Positions 39,350-55,317 of a DNA stretch of 64,000 bases are shown here, piece after piece. The notes beneath the pieces are model-generated. The model worked only from the letters and a program-made list of their open reading frames with translations. It was not told where the DNA came from and did not search any database. The DNA is from Streptomyces luomodiensis (GTDB lineage: Bacteria > Actinomycetota > Actinomycetes > Streptomycetales > Streptomycetaceae): assembly GCF_031679605.1 (NCBI RefSeq), contig NZ_CP117522.1, positions 5,580,001-5,644,000 of the forward strand, given 5' to 3'. Position 1 is the first letter of the stretch. The number at the start of each line of letters is the position of its first letter. Position numbers and translations under genes: made by a program.

Positions 39350-40381
39350 TCACGCGACGGTTTGCCCTCCGTCCGCCAGCCAGTCGTCGATCCCCGTCAG
39401 CAGCCGCTGCCTGACCTCCTCCGGCGCGGCCGAACCACGCACCGACTGCCGCGCCAGCTCGGCCAGCTCGGCGTCGGTGAAGCCGTGGTGCTTGCGCGCC
39501 AGCTCGTACTGCGCCGCCAGCCGTGAGCCGAACAGCAGCGGGTCGTCCGCCCCGAGCGCCATCGGCACCCCCGCGTCGTACAGCGTGCGCAGCGGGACGT
39601 CCTCCGGCTTCTCGTAGACCCCGAGCGCCACGTTGGACGCCGGGCAGACCTCGCAGGTCACCTGGCGCTCGGCGAGCCGGGCGAGCAGCCGCGGGTCCTC
39701 CGCCGCGCGCACCCCGTGGCCGACCCGGACCGCGCCGAGGTCGTCCAGGCAGTCCCGCACGCTGCTGGGGCCCGACAGCTCACCGCCGTGCGGCGCCGCC
39801 AGCAGCCCGCCGTCCCGGGCGATGGCGAAGGCCCGGTCGAAGTCGCGGGCGAAGCCGCGCCGCTCGTCGTTGGACAGGCCGAAGCCGACGACCCCGCGGT
39901 CCGCGTAGCGCACCGCGAGCCGGGCGAGGGTGCGCGCCTCCAGGGGGTGCTTCATACGGTTCGCGGCGACCAGCACCCTGATCCCCAGACCGGTGTCCGC
40001 CGAGGCGCTCTCGACCGCGTCCAGGATGATCTCCATGGCCGGAATCAGCCCGCCCAGGCGCGGGGCGTACGAGGTGGGGTCGACCTGGATCTCCAGCCAC
40101 TGGGCCCCGTCCCGCACGTCCTCCTGGGCCGCCTCGCGCACCAGCCGCCGGATGTCGTCGGCGTCCCGCAGACAGGACCGCGCGATGTCGTACAGCCGCT
40201 GGAAGCGGAACCAGCCGCGCTCATCGGTGGCGCGCAGCTTCGGCGGCTCGCCGCCGCTCAGTGCCTCGGGCAGGTGGACGCCGTACTTGTCGGCGAGTTC
40301 GAGGAGGGTGCCGGGGCGCATGGAGCCGGTGAAGTGAAGATGCAGATGCGCTTTGGGGAGCAGATGTACATCGCGTGCCAT
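39350..40381 (-). CDS. add: Adenosine deaminase family protein
   Basis: A 343-residue TIM-barrel deaminase. Metal and catalytic residues are in order: LPKAHLHLHFTGSM (HxH), APHGGELSG (His, Glu), RVGHGVRA (His) and LGADDPLLFG (Asp-Asp). The enzyme hydrolyses adenosine to inosine. Some Streptomyces homologues act on aminofutalosine in menaquinone synthesis, and I cannot exclude that. ATG at 40381 gives the normal N-terminus; the longer frame adds unrelated residues. No clear ribosome-binding site. Confidence 0.85.
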   Translation of the reverse strand: MARDVHLLPKAHLHLHFTGSMRPGTLLELADKYGVHLPEALSGGEPPKLRATDERGWFRFQRLYDIARSCLRDADDIRRLVREAAQEDVRDGAQWLEIQVDPTSYAPRLGGLIPAMEIILDAVESASADTGLGIRVLVAANRMKHPLEARTLARLAVRYADRGVVGFGLSNDERRGFARDFDRAFAIARDGGLLAAPHGGELSGPSSVRDCLDDLGAVRVGHGVRAAEDPRLLARLAERQVTCEVCPASNVALGVYEKPEDVPLRTLYDAGVPMALGADDPLLFGSRLAAQYELARKHHGFTDAELAELARQSVRGSAAPEEVRQRLLTGIDDWLADGGQTVA

Positions 40382-40526
40382 CTGCAGATACTGCCGTACG
40401 ACCGGACCCGCTGGTACCGCTTTCCCCGAACGGGGGGGGTGCCCATGAGGAACGGGCCGGACCCGCCCCGCGGATTCCGGCCCGTTCCTCCGTGCGCTCT
40501 CAACCGCACGCGGCGGGGTGCGCGGC

Positions 40527-41765
40527 TTACGCGCGCGCCTCGCCCAGCAGCTTCTGCAGCCGGGAGACGCCCTCGGTGAGGTCCTCGTCGCCCAGCGCGT
40601 AGGACAGCCGCAGATAGCCCGGGGTGCCGAACGCCTCACCCGGCACCACCGCGACCTCGGCCTCCTCCAGGATCAGCTCCGCCAGCTCGACGCTGGTCCG
40701 CGGCCGCTTGCCGCGGATCTCCTTGCCGAGCAGCCCCTTGACCGACGGGTAGGCGTAGAACGCGCCCTCCGGCTCCGGGCACTCGACGCCGTCGATCTCG
40801 TTCAGCATCCGCACGATGGTGCGGCGGCGGCGGTCGAACGCCTCACGCATCGCGGCCACGGCGTCCAGGTCGCCCGACACGGCGGCCAGCGCGGCGACCT
40901 GAGCGACATTGCTCACATTCGAGGTGGCGTGCGACTGGAGGTTGGTCGCGGCCTTGATGACGTCCTTGGGGCCGATGACCCAGCCCACCCGCCAGCCGGT
41001 CATCGCGTACGTCTTGGCGACGCCGTTGACCACGATGCACTTGTCGCGCAGCTCGGGCACCACGACCGGCAGCGAGTGGAACTGGGCGTCGCCGTAGACC
41101 AGGTGCTCGTAGATCTCGTCGGTGAGCACCCACAGCCCGTGCTCGGCGGCCCAGCGGCCGATCTCCTCGATCTGGGCACGGCTGTAGACCGCGCCGGTGG
41201 GGTTCGAGGGGGAGACGAAGAGCAGCACCTTGGTGTTCTTGGTGCGGGCCGCCTCCAGCTGCTCGACGGAGACGCGGTAGCCGGTCGTCTCGTCGGCGAC
41301 GACCTCCACCGGGACACCGCCGGCCAGCCGGATCGACTCCGGGTAGGTGGTCCAGTAGGGCGCCGGGACGATGACCTCGTCGCCCGGGTCGAGGATCGCG
41401 GCGAACGCCTCGTAGATCGCCTGCTTGCCGCCGTTGGTCACCAGGACCTGGGCCGCCTCGACCTCGTACCCGCTGTCGCGCAGCGTCTTCGCGGCGATCG
41501 CCGCCTTGAGCTCGGGCAGCCCGCCGGCCGGGGTGTAGCGGTGGTACTTCGGGTCGCGGCAGGCCGCCACCGCGGCCTCGACGACGTAGTCGGGCGTGGG
41601 GAAGTCGGGCTCACCGGCGCCGAAGCCGATCACCGGACGGCCCGCGGCCTTGAGGGCCTTGGCCTTGGCGTCGACGGCGAGGGTCGCGGACTCGGAGATC
41701 GAGCCGATCCGGGCCGACACCCGCCGGTCGGTCGGGGACTGTACTGGGGGAGTAGCAGCGGTCAT
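40527..41765 (-). CDS. Pyridoxal phosphate-dependent aspartate aminotransferase
   Basis: A 412-residue class I aminotransferase of subgroup I-gamma (AspC/AspB). The PLP Lys is in [17 protein letters not shown], with the substrate-binding Arg near the C-terminus in [10 protein letters not shown]. It transfers the amino group between aspartate and 2-oxoglutarate; members often accept prephenate too. ATG at 41765 gives the family's usual start ([20 protein letters not shown] follows). Its location beside tRNA-Trp and secE is conserved in Streptomyces. Confidence 0.92.
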   Translation of the reverse strand: MTAATPPVQSPTDRRVSARIGSISESATLAVDAKAKALKAAGRPVIGFGAGEPDFPTPDYVVEAAVAACRDPKYHRYTPAGGLPELKAAIAAKTLRDSGYEVEAAQVLVTNGGKQAIYEAFAAILDPGDEVIVPAPYWTTYPESIRLAGGVPVEVVADETTGYRVSVEQLEAARTKNTKVLLFVSPSNPTGAVYSRAQIEEIGRWAAEHGLWVLTDEIYEHLVYGDAQFHSLPVVVPELRDKCIVVNGVAKTYAMTGWRVGWVIGPKDVIKAATNLQSHATSNVSNVAQVAALAAVSGDLDAVAAMREAFDRRRRTIVRMLNEIDGVECPEPEGAFYAYPSVKGLLGKEIRGKRPRTSVELAELILEEAEVAVVPGEAFGTPGYLRLSYALGDEDLTEGVSRLQKLLGEARA

Positions 41766-41946
41766 AAATGCATCGTCGCAGACGGGCGAAATGGGTGGCA
41801 CACGGGTTTGCGGAGACTTCGCGCGCTTCTCGTTCGACGCCTGGCCGTCAAGCACGTACACTCATCCGTCGTTGGCCGATCAACAGCCGCATCCGACCGC
41901 ACACTCCGTGCAGCCGGGTGTATGCGGTAGGTTGGGAGTGCCGCAA

Positions 41947-42019
41947 AGGGTCGTAGCTCAATTGGTAGAGCACTGGTCTCCAAAACCAGCGGTTGGGGGT
42001 TCAAGTCCCTCCGGCCCTG
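41947..42019 (+). tRNA. tRNA-Trp (CCA)
   Basis: A 73-base cloverleaf with acceptor AGGGTCG/CGGCCCT (one G-T pair), anticodon stem CTGGT/ACCAG, anticodon CCA at 41980-41982, discriminator G and T arm GGGGGTTCAAGTCCCTC. It immediately precedes secE, as in most actinobacteria. Confidence 0.95.
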
Positions 42020-42126
42020 CTACACGCACGTTGATCAGGGTGCGTGCATGCGTACGCAAGGACAAGCACCGCAGTGCGGCCGGGCCGGACGCGGCACGGC
42101 CACGACCCGGATTCAGGTGAGGACGA

Positions 42127-42417
42127 GTGACGGAAGCCCTTGGCTCCACCGCAACGCCTGAGAGCGGTCGTCCCGAGGACGAAGTGGCGACCAAGCGGGG
42201 TCGCCGTGGTGGTAAGCGCGCCAAGAAGGGGCCCTTCGGCCGGCTCGCGCTTTTCTACCGCCAGATCATCGCTGAGCTGCGGAAGGTCGTCTGGCCCACG
42301 CGTGGCCAGCTGTCGACGTACACCAGTGTGGTGATCGTCTTCGTCGTGATCATGATCGGCATCGTGACCGTGATTGACTATGGGTTCAACAACGCCATCA
42401 AGTACGTCTTTGGCTGA
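42127..42417 (+). CDS. secE: Preprotein translocase subunit SecE
   Basis: A 96-residue SecYEG component with one membrane helix (about residues 62-85), preceded by the amphipathic segment RLALFYRQIIAELRKVVWP, the family signature. The first 35 residues are charged and Lys/Arg-rich. GTG at 42127 follows GAGGA. It is the first gene of the secE-nusG unit. Confidence 0.95.
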   Translation: MTEALGSTATPESGRPEDEVATKRGRRGGKRAKKGPFGRLALFYRQIIAELRKVVWPTRGQLSTYTSVVIVFVVIMIGIVTVIDYGFNNAIKYVFG

Positions 42418-42500
42418 GACCCCCGCGAAAGGCGGCCGCTGTCCCGGCGTCGCCTCTTTCGCACGTTCCACCCCTTTGAAGCCAGGAAGAAGCAGCCACA

Positions 42501-43334
42501 GTGTCTGACCCGAACCTGAACGACGCCGCCGAGCCCGTCGAGTCCCGTGAGGACGAGCTCGACATCGTCGAGGCGGCGGACTCCGACCAGGCTGAAGCGG
42601 CCGACGCCGAGGCGGGCGCGCCGGCCGAGGAGGCGGCGGTCCACGTCGAGGACGAGGACACCGCCGAGGCCGATGAGGCCCCCGCGGCGGAAGCGGACGA
42701 CGCGGTCGAGGCCGAGGTCGACCCGGTCGAGGCGCTCCGCGAGGAGCTGCGCGGGCTGCCCGGCGAGTGGTACGTGATCCACACCTACGCGGGCTATGAG
42801 AAGCGCGTGAAGGCCAACCTGGAGCAGCGTGCCGTCTCGCTGAACGTCGAGGACTTCATCTACCAGGCCGAGGTCCCCGAGGAAGAGATCGTCCAGATCA
42901 AGAACGGCGAGCGCAAGAACGTCCGGCAGAACAAGCTGCCGGGCTATGTGCTCGTCCGCATGGACCTGACGAACGAGTCGTGGGGTGTGGTCCGGAACAC
43001 CCCGGGCGTCACCGGCTTCGTGGGCAACGCGTACGACCCGTACCCGCTGACCCTGGACGAGATCGTCAAGATGCTCGCCCCCGAGGCCGAGGAGAAGGCG
43101 GCCAAGGCCGCCGCCGAGGAGAGCGGCGTGCCGGCGCCGAGCCGCAAGGTCGAGGTCCAGGTGCTGGACTTCGAGGTCGGCGACTCGGTCACGGTCACCG
43201 ACGGCCCGTTCGCGACCCTTCAGGCGACGATCAACGAGATCAACGCCGACTCGAAGAAGGTCAAGGGCCTTGTGGAGATCTTCGGTCGCGAGACCCCGGT
43301 CGAGCTGAGCTTCGACCAGATCCAGAAGAACTGA
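42501..43334 (+). CDS. nusG: Transcription antitermination factor NusG
   Basis: A 277-residue elongation factor. The first 85 residues are an acidic Glu/Asp/Ala extension typical of streptomycetes. The NGN domain starts at [15 protein letters not shown] and includes the RNA-polymerase-contacting MVRMD-like phrase ([11 protein letters not shown]). The C-terminal KOW domain is [20 protein letters not shown] lies upstream of the GTG. It links RNA polymerase to Rho or the ribosome. Confidence 0.95.
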   Translation: MSDPNLNDAAEPVESREDELDIVEAADSDQAEAADAEAGAPAEEAAVHVEDEDTAEADEAPAAEADDAVEAEVDPVEALREELRGLPGEWYVIHTYAGYEKRVKANLEQRAVSLNVEDFIYQAEVPEEEIVQIKNGERKNVRQNKLPGYVLVRMDLTNESWGVVRNTPGVTGFVGNAYDPYPLTLDEIVKMLAPEAEEKAAKAAAEESGVPAPSRKVEVQVLDFEVGDSVTVTDGPFATLQATINEINADSKKVKGLVEIFGRETPVELSFDQIQKN

Positions 43335-43356
43335 GACCTTCCACGAGACTTCCGAA

Positions 43357-43400
43357 CAGGTCAGACGGGCTTTCGCGGCCGGTCTGACCTGCTCGGTTTT
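43357..43400 (+). terminator. Terminator after nusG
   Basis: CAGGTCAGAC at 43357-43366 pairs with GTCTGACCTG at 43382-43391 over a 15-base interior. CTCGGTTTT follows. It separates secE-nusG from the rplKA operon. Confidence 0.85.
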
Positions 43401-43498
43401 AAGGCGCACAGCTATACCCGTTATCGTTGTGCGGTATGCCTCCATCCGGATGATCCGGTTCGGGGGCGAACAACCTCTCACTAGGACCCGGAGAGAGC

Positions 43499-43933
43499 AT
43501 GCCTCCCAAGAAGAAGAAGGTCACGGGGCTGATCAAGCTCCAGATCCAGGCCGGCGCCGCGAACCCGGCCCCGCCGGTCGGCCCCGCGCTGGGTCAGCAC
43601 GGCGTCAACATCATGGAGTTCTGCAAGGCCTACAACGCCGCGACCGAGTCGCAGCGTGGCATGGTCGTGCCGGTGGAGATCACGGTCTACGAGGACCGCT
43701 CCTTCACCTTCGTGACCAAGACCCCGCCGGCCGCCAAGCTGATCCTCAAGGCCGCGGGCGTGGAGAAGGGCTCCGGCGAGCCGCACAAGACCAAGGTCGC
43801 CAAGATCAGCCGCGACCAGGTGCGTGAGATCGCCACCACCAAGATGCCCGACCTGAACGCCAACGACCTGGACGCCGCCGAGAAGATCATCGCCGGCACC
43901 GCCCGTTCCATGGGCATCACGGTCGAGGGCTGA
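43499..43933 (+). CDS. rplK: Ribosomal protein uL11
   Basis: A 144-residue protein of the GTPase-associated centre. The N-terminal [18 protein letters not shown] and the Pro-rich [19 protein letters not shown] are diagnostic, as is the C-terminal 23S-rRNA-binding domain ending [10 protein letters not shown]. In streptomycetes this region of the ribosome is the thiostrepton target. ATG at 43499 follows CGGAGAGAG. It forms an operon with rplA. Confidence 0.96.
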
Positions 43934-44028
43934 CACCTCCACCGCGAGGGCCGTAAGCCCCCGCAGTCACGTGTGGCAGGGCCAAGCGCTGGCCCGGACC
44001 ACGAACTCCACAGACATCAGGAGCCACA

Positions 44029-44748
44029 GTGAGCAAGCGCAGCAAGACCCTCCGCGCTGCGGACGCCAAGATCGACCGGGAGCGCGCCTACGCCCCGCTC
44101 GAGGCCGTCCGTCTCGCGAAGGACACCTCCACGAGCAAGTTCGACGCGACCGTCGAGGTCGCCATGCGCCTGGGCGTCGACCCGCGCAAGGCCGACCAGA
44201 TGGTCCGCGGCACCGTGAACCTGCCGCACGGCACCGGTAAGACCGCCCGGGTCCTGGTCTTCGCGACCGGTGACCGTGCTGCGGCCGCGGAGGCCGCCGG
44301 CGCCGACATCGTCGGCTCCGACGAGCTCATCGACGAGGTGTCCAAGGGCCGTCTGGACTTCGACGCCGTCGTCGCCACCCCGGACCTCATGGGCAAGGTC
44401 GGCCGTCTGGGCCGGGTGCTCGGTCCGCGTGGTCTGATGCCGAACCCGAAGACCGGCACCGTCACCCCGGACGTGGCCAAGGCCGTCACGGACATCAAGG
44501 GCGGCAAGATCGAGTTCCGCGTCGACAAGCACGCCAACCTGCACTTCATCATCGGCAAGGTCTCGTTCGACGAGGCGCAGCTGGTGGAGAACTACGCCGC
44601 GGCGCTGGAGGAGATCAACCGTCTCAAGCCGTCCGCCGCGAAGGGCCGCTACATCAAGAAGGCGACCCTGACCACCACGATGGGCCCCGGCATCCCGCTG
44701 GACGCCAACCGCACCCGCAACCTGCTGGTCGAGGAAGAGGCCGTCTGA
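44029..44748 (+). CDS. rplA: Ribosomal protein uL1
   Basis: A 239-residue L1-stalk protein. Family phrases are [38 protein letters not shown] and [14 protein letters not shown]. In other bacteria L1 represses its own operon by binding the leader; the 43401-43498 leader here is a candidate site but I could not confirm the motif. GTG at 44029 follows CAGGAG. A strong terminator follows. Confidence 0.96.
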   Translation: MSKRSKTLRAADAKIDRERAYAPLEAVRLAKDTSTSKFDATVEVAMRLGVDPRKADQMVRGTVNLPHGTGKTARVLVFATGDRAAAAEAAGADIVGSDELIDEVSKGRLDFDAVVATPDLMGKVGRLGRVLGPRGLMPNPKTGTVTPDVAKAVTDIKGGKIEFRVDKHANLHFIIGKVSFDEAQLVENYAAALEEINRLKPSAAKGRYIKKATLTTTMGPGIPLDANRTRNLLVEEEAV

Positions 44749-44783
44749 GGCCGCCCCTGACCCAGCGCACCACGGTGTGCAAC

Positions 44784-44825
44784 CGCCGGGCCCCCGGATC
44801 TCGTCGAAGATCCGGGGGCCCGGCG
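44784..44825 (+). terminator. Terminator after rplA
   Basis: A perfect 18-bp stem, 44784-44801 with 44808-44825, closed by a six-base loop (CGTCGA). It is one of the strongest hairpins in the window and separates rplKA from the lipoprotein gene. Confidence 0.92.
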
Positions 44826-44896
44826 CGTTCCGTTGTCCGCCCCCTCCGCTAAAGTTCGATCTACACGTAAAAGAGAAATAAAAACTAGGGGGAACC

Positions 44897-45784
44897 GTGC
44901 GCGGTACTCATGTCGGTGTGCGCTGGGCCATAGCTGCCGGAAGTGTCGTTCTGATGGTCGGCCTCACCGCGTGCGGGAGCGAGAAGTCCGGTGACGACAA
45001 GGCGAGCGACAAGGCGAGCGACAAGAGCGGCCAGTCCGGTATGAGCCCGCTGGCGGCGCTCAAGCTGGCCTCGCAGCAGACGGACAAGAAGAACTCGGCC
45101 AAGGTCGAGGGCACCACCAAGATGGGCGAGCAGAACTCGCAGATGTCCGGCTCGATGGACTGGGCCAACGGCATCCGGGCCAACATGTCCATCACCCAGA
45201 GCGGTGGTGCGGTCGCCTCCTCCCCGATCGAGGGCAAGCCGATGGACGCCCGCTACACGCCGGACGCGATGTACCTGAACATGGGCGACGAGTTCGCCGC
45301 GCAGGCGGGCGGCGGCAAGCACTGGGTGAAGTACGACTACGACGTGCTGGCCGAGAAGGCGGGCCCCTCGGGCGCCTTCCTGAAGGACCAGATGCAGAAC
45401 AACAACCCGTCGCGCTCGGTGGAGCTGCTGCTGGCCACCGGCAAGGTCAAGAGCGTGGGCACCGAGGACGTGAAGGGCGTCAAGGCCACGCACTACACGG
45501 GCACGGTCAACGTCTCCGAGATCGCCAAGATGCAGTCCAAGGAGCTGAGCCAGTCGGACCTGGACGCCCTGCAGAAGCAGCTGGAGTCCTCCGGTATGGA
45601 CACCGAGACCATCGACCTGTGGGTCGACGACCAGAACCTGCTGGTCAAGAAGCGTGAGCAGGCGGAGAGCAACAACGGCGCCTATGACTCCACGGTCTAC
45701 TACACGGACTACGGCACCTCCGTGACGGTCGAGGAGCCGTCCTCCTCGGACACCGTGGACTTCCAGGACATGCTCCAGCAGTAG
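44897..45784 (+). CDS. Lipoprotein, LppX/LprAFG-like (DUF1396)
   Basis: A 295-residue exported lipoprotein. The signal peptide runs from the Arg-containing N-terminus through VVLMVGLTAC, whose LTAC is a good lipobox with the modified Cys near residue 26. A Lys/Asp/Ser-rich linker follows, then a beta-rich domain like the mycobacterial LppX/LprG lipid-binding fold. GTG at 44897 has AGGGGGA upstream. The stretch before it (44845-44890) is unusually A+T-rich and probably carries its own promoter. It lies between rplA and rplJ but is isolated from both by terminators. Confidence 0.82.
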   Translation: MRGTHVGVRWAIAAGSVVLMVGLTACGSEKSGDDKASDKASDKSGQSGMSPLAALKLASQQTDKKNSAKVEGTTKMGEQNSQMSGSMDWANGIRANMSITQSGGAVASSPIEGKPMDARYTPDAMYLNMGDEFAAQAGGGKHWVKYDYDVLAEKAGPSGAFLKDQMQNNNPSRSVELLLATGKVKSVGTEDVKGVKATHYTGTVNVSEIAKMQSKELSQSDLDALQKQLESSGMDTETIDLWVDDQNLLVKKREQAESNNGAYDSTVYYTDYGTSVTVEEPSSSDTVDFQDMLQQ

Positions 45785-46061
45785 CGCCGATTTGCCTGGC
45801 CGCGGCTCGTTCGCGTACGCTTCTACAGAAGCCAAAGACCGCTGGTTGTCGCCGCATTCCCGAACGGGGATCCGGTGGCTGAAGGATCCGCTAGCTGCGG
45901 GCGACCTGCGTAGGTGACTGTGGTTGCACTCCCGAACGGGCCGTGGGTCCGTGCCGGTCGAGTTACGCCCCGAGCGCCTGCGCCGGGGCGTTTTCGCGTT
46001 GTCTCAGTCTCCTTCCTTCAGGCCGAAGCGGTCCTCATCACCCGGAAGGAGGCCGAGGCTC
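45785..46061 (+). ncRNA. Candidate L10 leader and attenuator upstream of rplJ
   Basis: The 277 bases before rplJ contain stem-forming segments (for example around 45845-45960) and an intrinsic-terminator-like hairpin: CGCCCCG at 45966-45972 with CGGGGCG at 45984-45990, followed by TTTT. In other bacteria the L10(L12)4 complex binds such a leader to repress rplJL. The position and attenuator-like end fit; the kink-turn details were not verified. Confidence 0.55.
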
Positions 46062-46625
46062 ATGGCGAGTCCTGACAAGGTCGCAGCCGTCGACGAGATG
46101 CGGGAGAAGTTCCGCAGCTCCAACGCGGCTGTCGTGACCGCGTACACCGGTCTCACCGTGGCGCAGCTCAAGGAGCTGCGCCGTTCGCTCGGTGAGAACG
46201 CTCAGTACCGTGTGGTGAAGAACACGCTGACCAAGATCGCGGCCAACGAGGCCGGGATCAACCAGCTCGACGACCTGTTCTCGGGTTCGTCGGCCGTCGC
46301 CTTCGTGACCGGTGACCCGGTCGAGGCGGCGAAGGGTCTCCGTGACTTCGCCAAGGAGAACCCCGCTCTCGTCATCAAGGGCGGTGTCCTTGAGGGCAAG
46401 GCGCTGTCCGCCGACGAGATCAAGAAGCTCGCGGACCTCGAGTCCCGTGAGGTGCTGCTCGCCAAGCTGGCGGGTGCGATGAAGGCCAAGCAGTCCCAGG
46501 CTGCCGCGCTCTTCCAGGCCCCGCTGTCCAAGCTCGTCCGGACCGCCGAGGCGCTCCGGCAGAAGCAGGCCGAGCAGGGCGGTGCCGAATCCCCGGCTCC
46601 CGCCGAGGCCGAGGCCGCCGAGTAA
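46062..46625 (+). CDS. rplJ: Ribosomal protein uL10
   Basis: A 187-residue stalk base protein. It starts [17 protein letters not shown] and includes [20 protein letters not shown] and [18 protein letters not shown], with the C-terminal helix that anchors L7/L12 dimers. I chose ATG at 46062 with AAGGAGG nine bases upstream; the longer open frame reads into the attenuator hairpin. It forms an operon with rplL. Confidence 0.96.
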   Translation: MASPDKVAAVDEMREKFRSSNAAVVTAYTGLTVAQLKELRRSLGENAQYRVVKNTLTKIAANEAGINQLDDLFSGSSAVAFVTGDPVEAAKGLRDFAKENPALVIKGGVLEGKALSADEIKKLADLESREVLLAKLAGAMKAKQSQAAALFQAPLSKLVRTAEALRQKQAEQGGAESPAPAEAEAAE

Positions 46626-46709
46626 TCAGGCCCCGGTCGCAGCGGGCCCGGAAGCCCGCCGACATGTACATCCGGCACCACCTGCCGAATTAGTGGAAGG
46701 ACCGCCATC

Positions 46710-47099
46710 ATGGCGAAGCTCAGCCAGGAAGACCTGCTCGCGCAGTTCGAGGAGATGACCCTCATCGAGCTCTCCGAGTTCGTGAAGGCGTTCGAGGAGA
46801 AGTTCGACGTCACCGCCGCCGCCCCGGCCGCCGTCGTCGCCGCCGCTCCGGGTGCCCCGGGCGCCGCTGCCCCGGCCGAGGAGGAGAAGGACGAGTTCGA
46901 CGTCATCCTCACCGGCGCCGGCGACAAGAAGATCCAGGTCATTAAGGTCGTGCGTGAGCTGACCTCCCTGGGTCTGAAGGAGGCCAAGGACCTCGTCGAC
47001 GGCACCCCGAAGCCGGTCCTCGAGAAGGTCAACAAGGAGCAGGCCGACAAGGCCGCCGAGTCCCTCAAGGGCGCCGGCGCCTCCGTCGAGGTCAAGTGA
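46710..47099 (+). CDS. rplL: Ribosomal protein bL12
   Basis: A 129-residue protein, present as dimers on the stalk. The N-terminal dimerisation part begins [20 protein letters not shown], an Ala/Pro-rich hinge spans about residues 35-55, and the C-terminal factor-binding domain includes [27 protein letters not shown] lies upstream of the ATG. Confidence 0.97.
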   Translation: MAKLSQEDLLAQFEEMTLIELSEFVKAFEEKFDVTAAAPAAVVAAAPGAPGAAAPAEEEKDEFDVILTGAGDKKIQVIKVVRELTSLGLKEAKDLVDGTPKPVLEKVNKEQADKAAESLKGAGASVEVK

Positions 47100-47155
47100 T
47101 CTCTCGGCCCGCCGTCACACGCCGATAGGGCGCGGCGGCGCGGCCGGTTCACGCC

Positions 47156-47187
47156 AAGGGCGATCACCCGTTCGGGTGGTCGCCCTT
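47156..47187 (+). terminator. Hairpin after rplL
   Basis: AAGGGCGATCACCC at 47156-47169 pairs with GGGTGGTCGCCCTT at 47174-47187 with one T-G pair and a GTTC loop. In other bacteria a partial terminator here sets the ratio of rplJL to rpoBC transcription. Confidence 0.85.
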
Positions 47188-47291
47188 CGGTGCTTCCGGG
47201 AGGGCTACATTGCCTTACGGGCTTGTGGAGGTATGGTGATCTTCGTTGCCCGTCGCCACGCCCTGTGACGATCTCGCCGGAGTGGGGGGCC

Positions 47292-47320
47292 TTGACGAAC
47301 GGCACGCAGCGCGCAATTCT
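47292..47320 (+). promoter_or_regulatory. Candidate vegetative promoter 1 for rpoBC
   Basis: TTGACG at 47292-47297 and AATTCT at 47315-47320 are separated by 17 bases, in the 586-base gap before rpoB. Confidence 0.4.
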
Positions 47321-47495
47321 CAGGACGCGACGTCACATCGATCCGGAAGTCCGAGGCATGGATCGTCGGCGAAGTGGGCAGTATCGATATGCGCATCGAG
47401 CGCGTGGACTGCCGTCAGGGCGGGTGAAGACAACGAGGGGCGCGCCCCCTCACCGGAGGGAGAGATTGGCGCTGCCGGTCTCAGAAACTCGGCGC

Positions 47496-47524
47496 TGGAC
47501 ATCAGTGTGCCAAGTGGCTACACT
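47496..47524 (+). promoter_or_regulatory. Candidate vegetative promoter 2 for rpoBC
   Basis: TGGACA at 47496-47501 and TACACT at 47519-47524 with a 17-base spacer. A transcript would have a leader of about 155 bases. This is the better of the two -10 matches in the rplL-rpoB gap; the rest of the gap holds no supported gene. Confidence 0.5.
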
Positions 47525-47685
47525 GACCCTTTGCGCTGCCTGTTAGCTGCTCCCTGCCCGTCACCAGGGGCATGCCCACCTCCGAGCACTACCGATGGAA
47601 ACACCCTGACCAGGGATTTCATCCATGAGCTCGCGGTGGGACCGGTACGCGCGTAGTGAGTCCGAGCCCTCGGAAGGACCCCCTC

Positions 47686-51168
<3,483 letters not shown>

Positions 51169-51268
51169 CGGGTCTGGCCGGGGCGGTTCGTACCGCGACT
51201 GCCCCGGCCTCTCCCCGGACCCCCAGTCAGACCCGAAGACACGACCCTGAAAGAGGGATTGACGACAA

Positions 51269-55183
<3,915 letters not shown>

Positions 55184-55232
55184 GCCCGGTAATCCGGTAG
55201 GGCCGGTAATCCGGTAGGACCGGTAACGCTCA

Positions 55233-55266
55233 CAGGGCGGTCATCCCTCGCGGGGTGGCCGCCCTG
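55233..55266 (+). terminator. Terminator after rpoC
   Basis: A 15-bp stem, 55233-55247 with 55252-55266, with two G-T pairs and the loop TCGC. It is preceded by a triple direct repeat of CCGGTA-containing sequence (55187-55226). It marks the boundary between the conserved block and the biosynthetic cluster. Confidence 0.85.
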
Positions 55267-55317
55267 CGGCGTTCTCCGGTGGTCCGCCGTGCCGAATGTG
55301 CTTCCGGGCCGGGGGAC

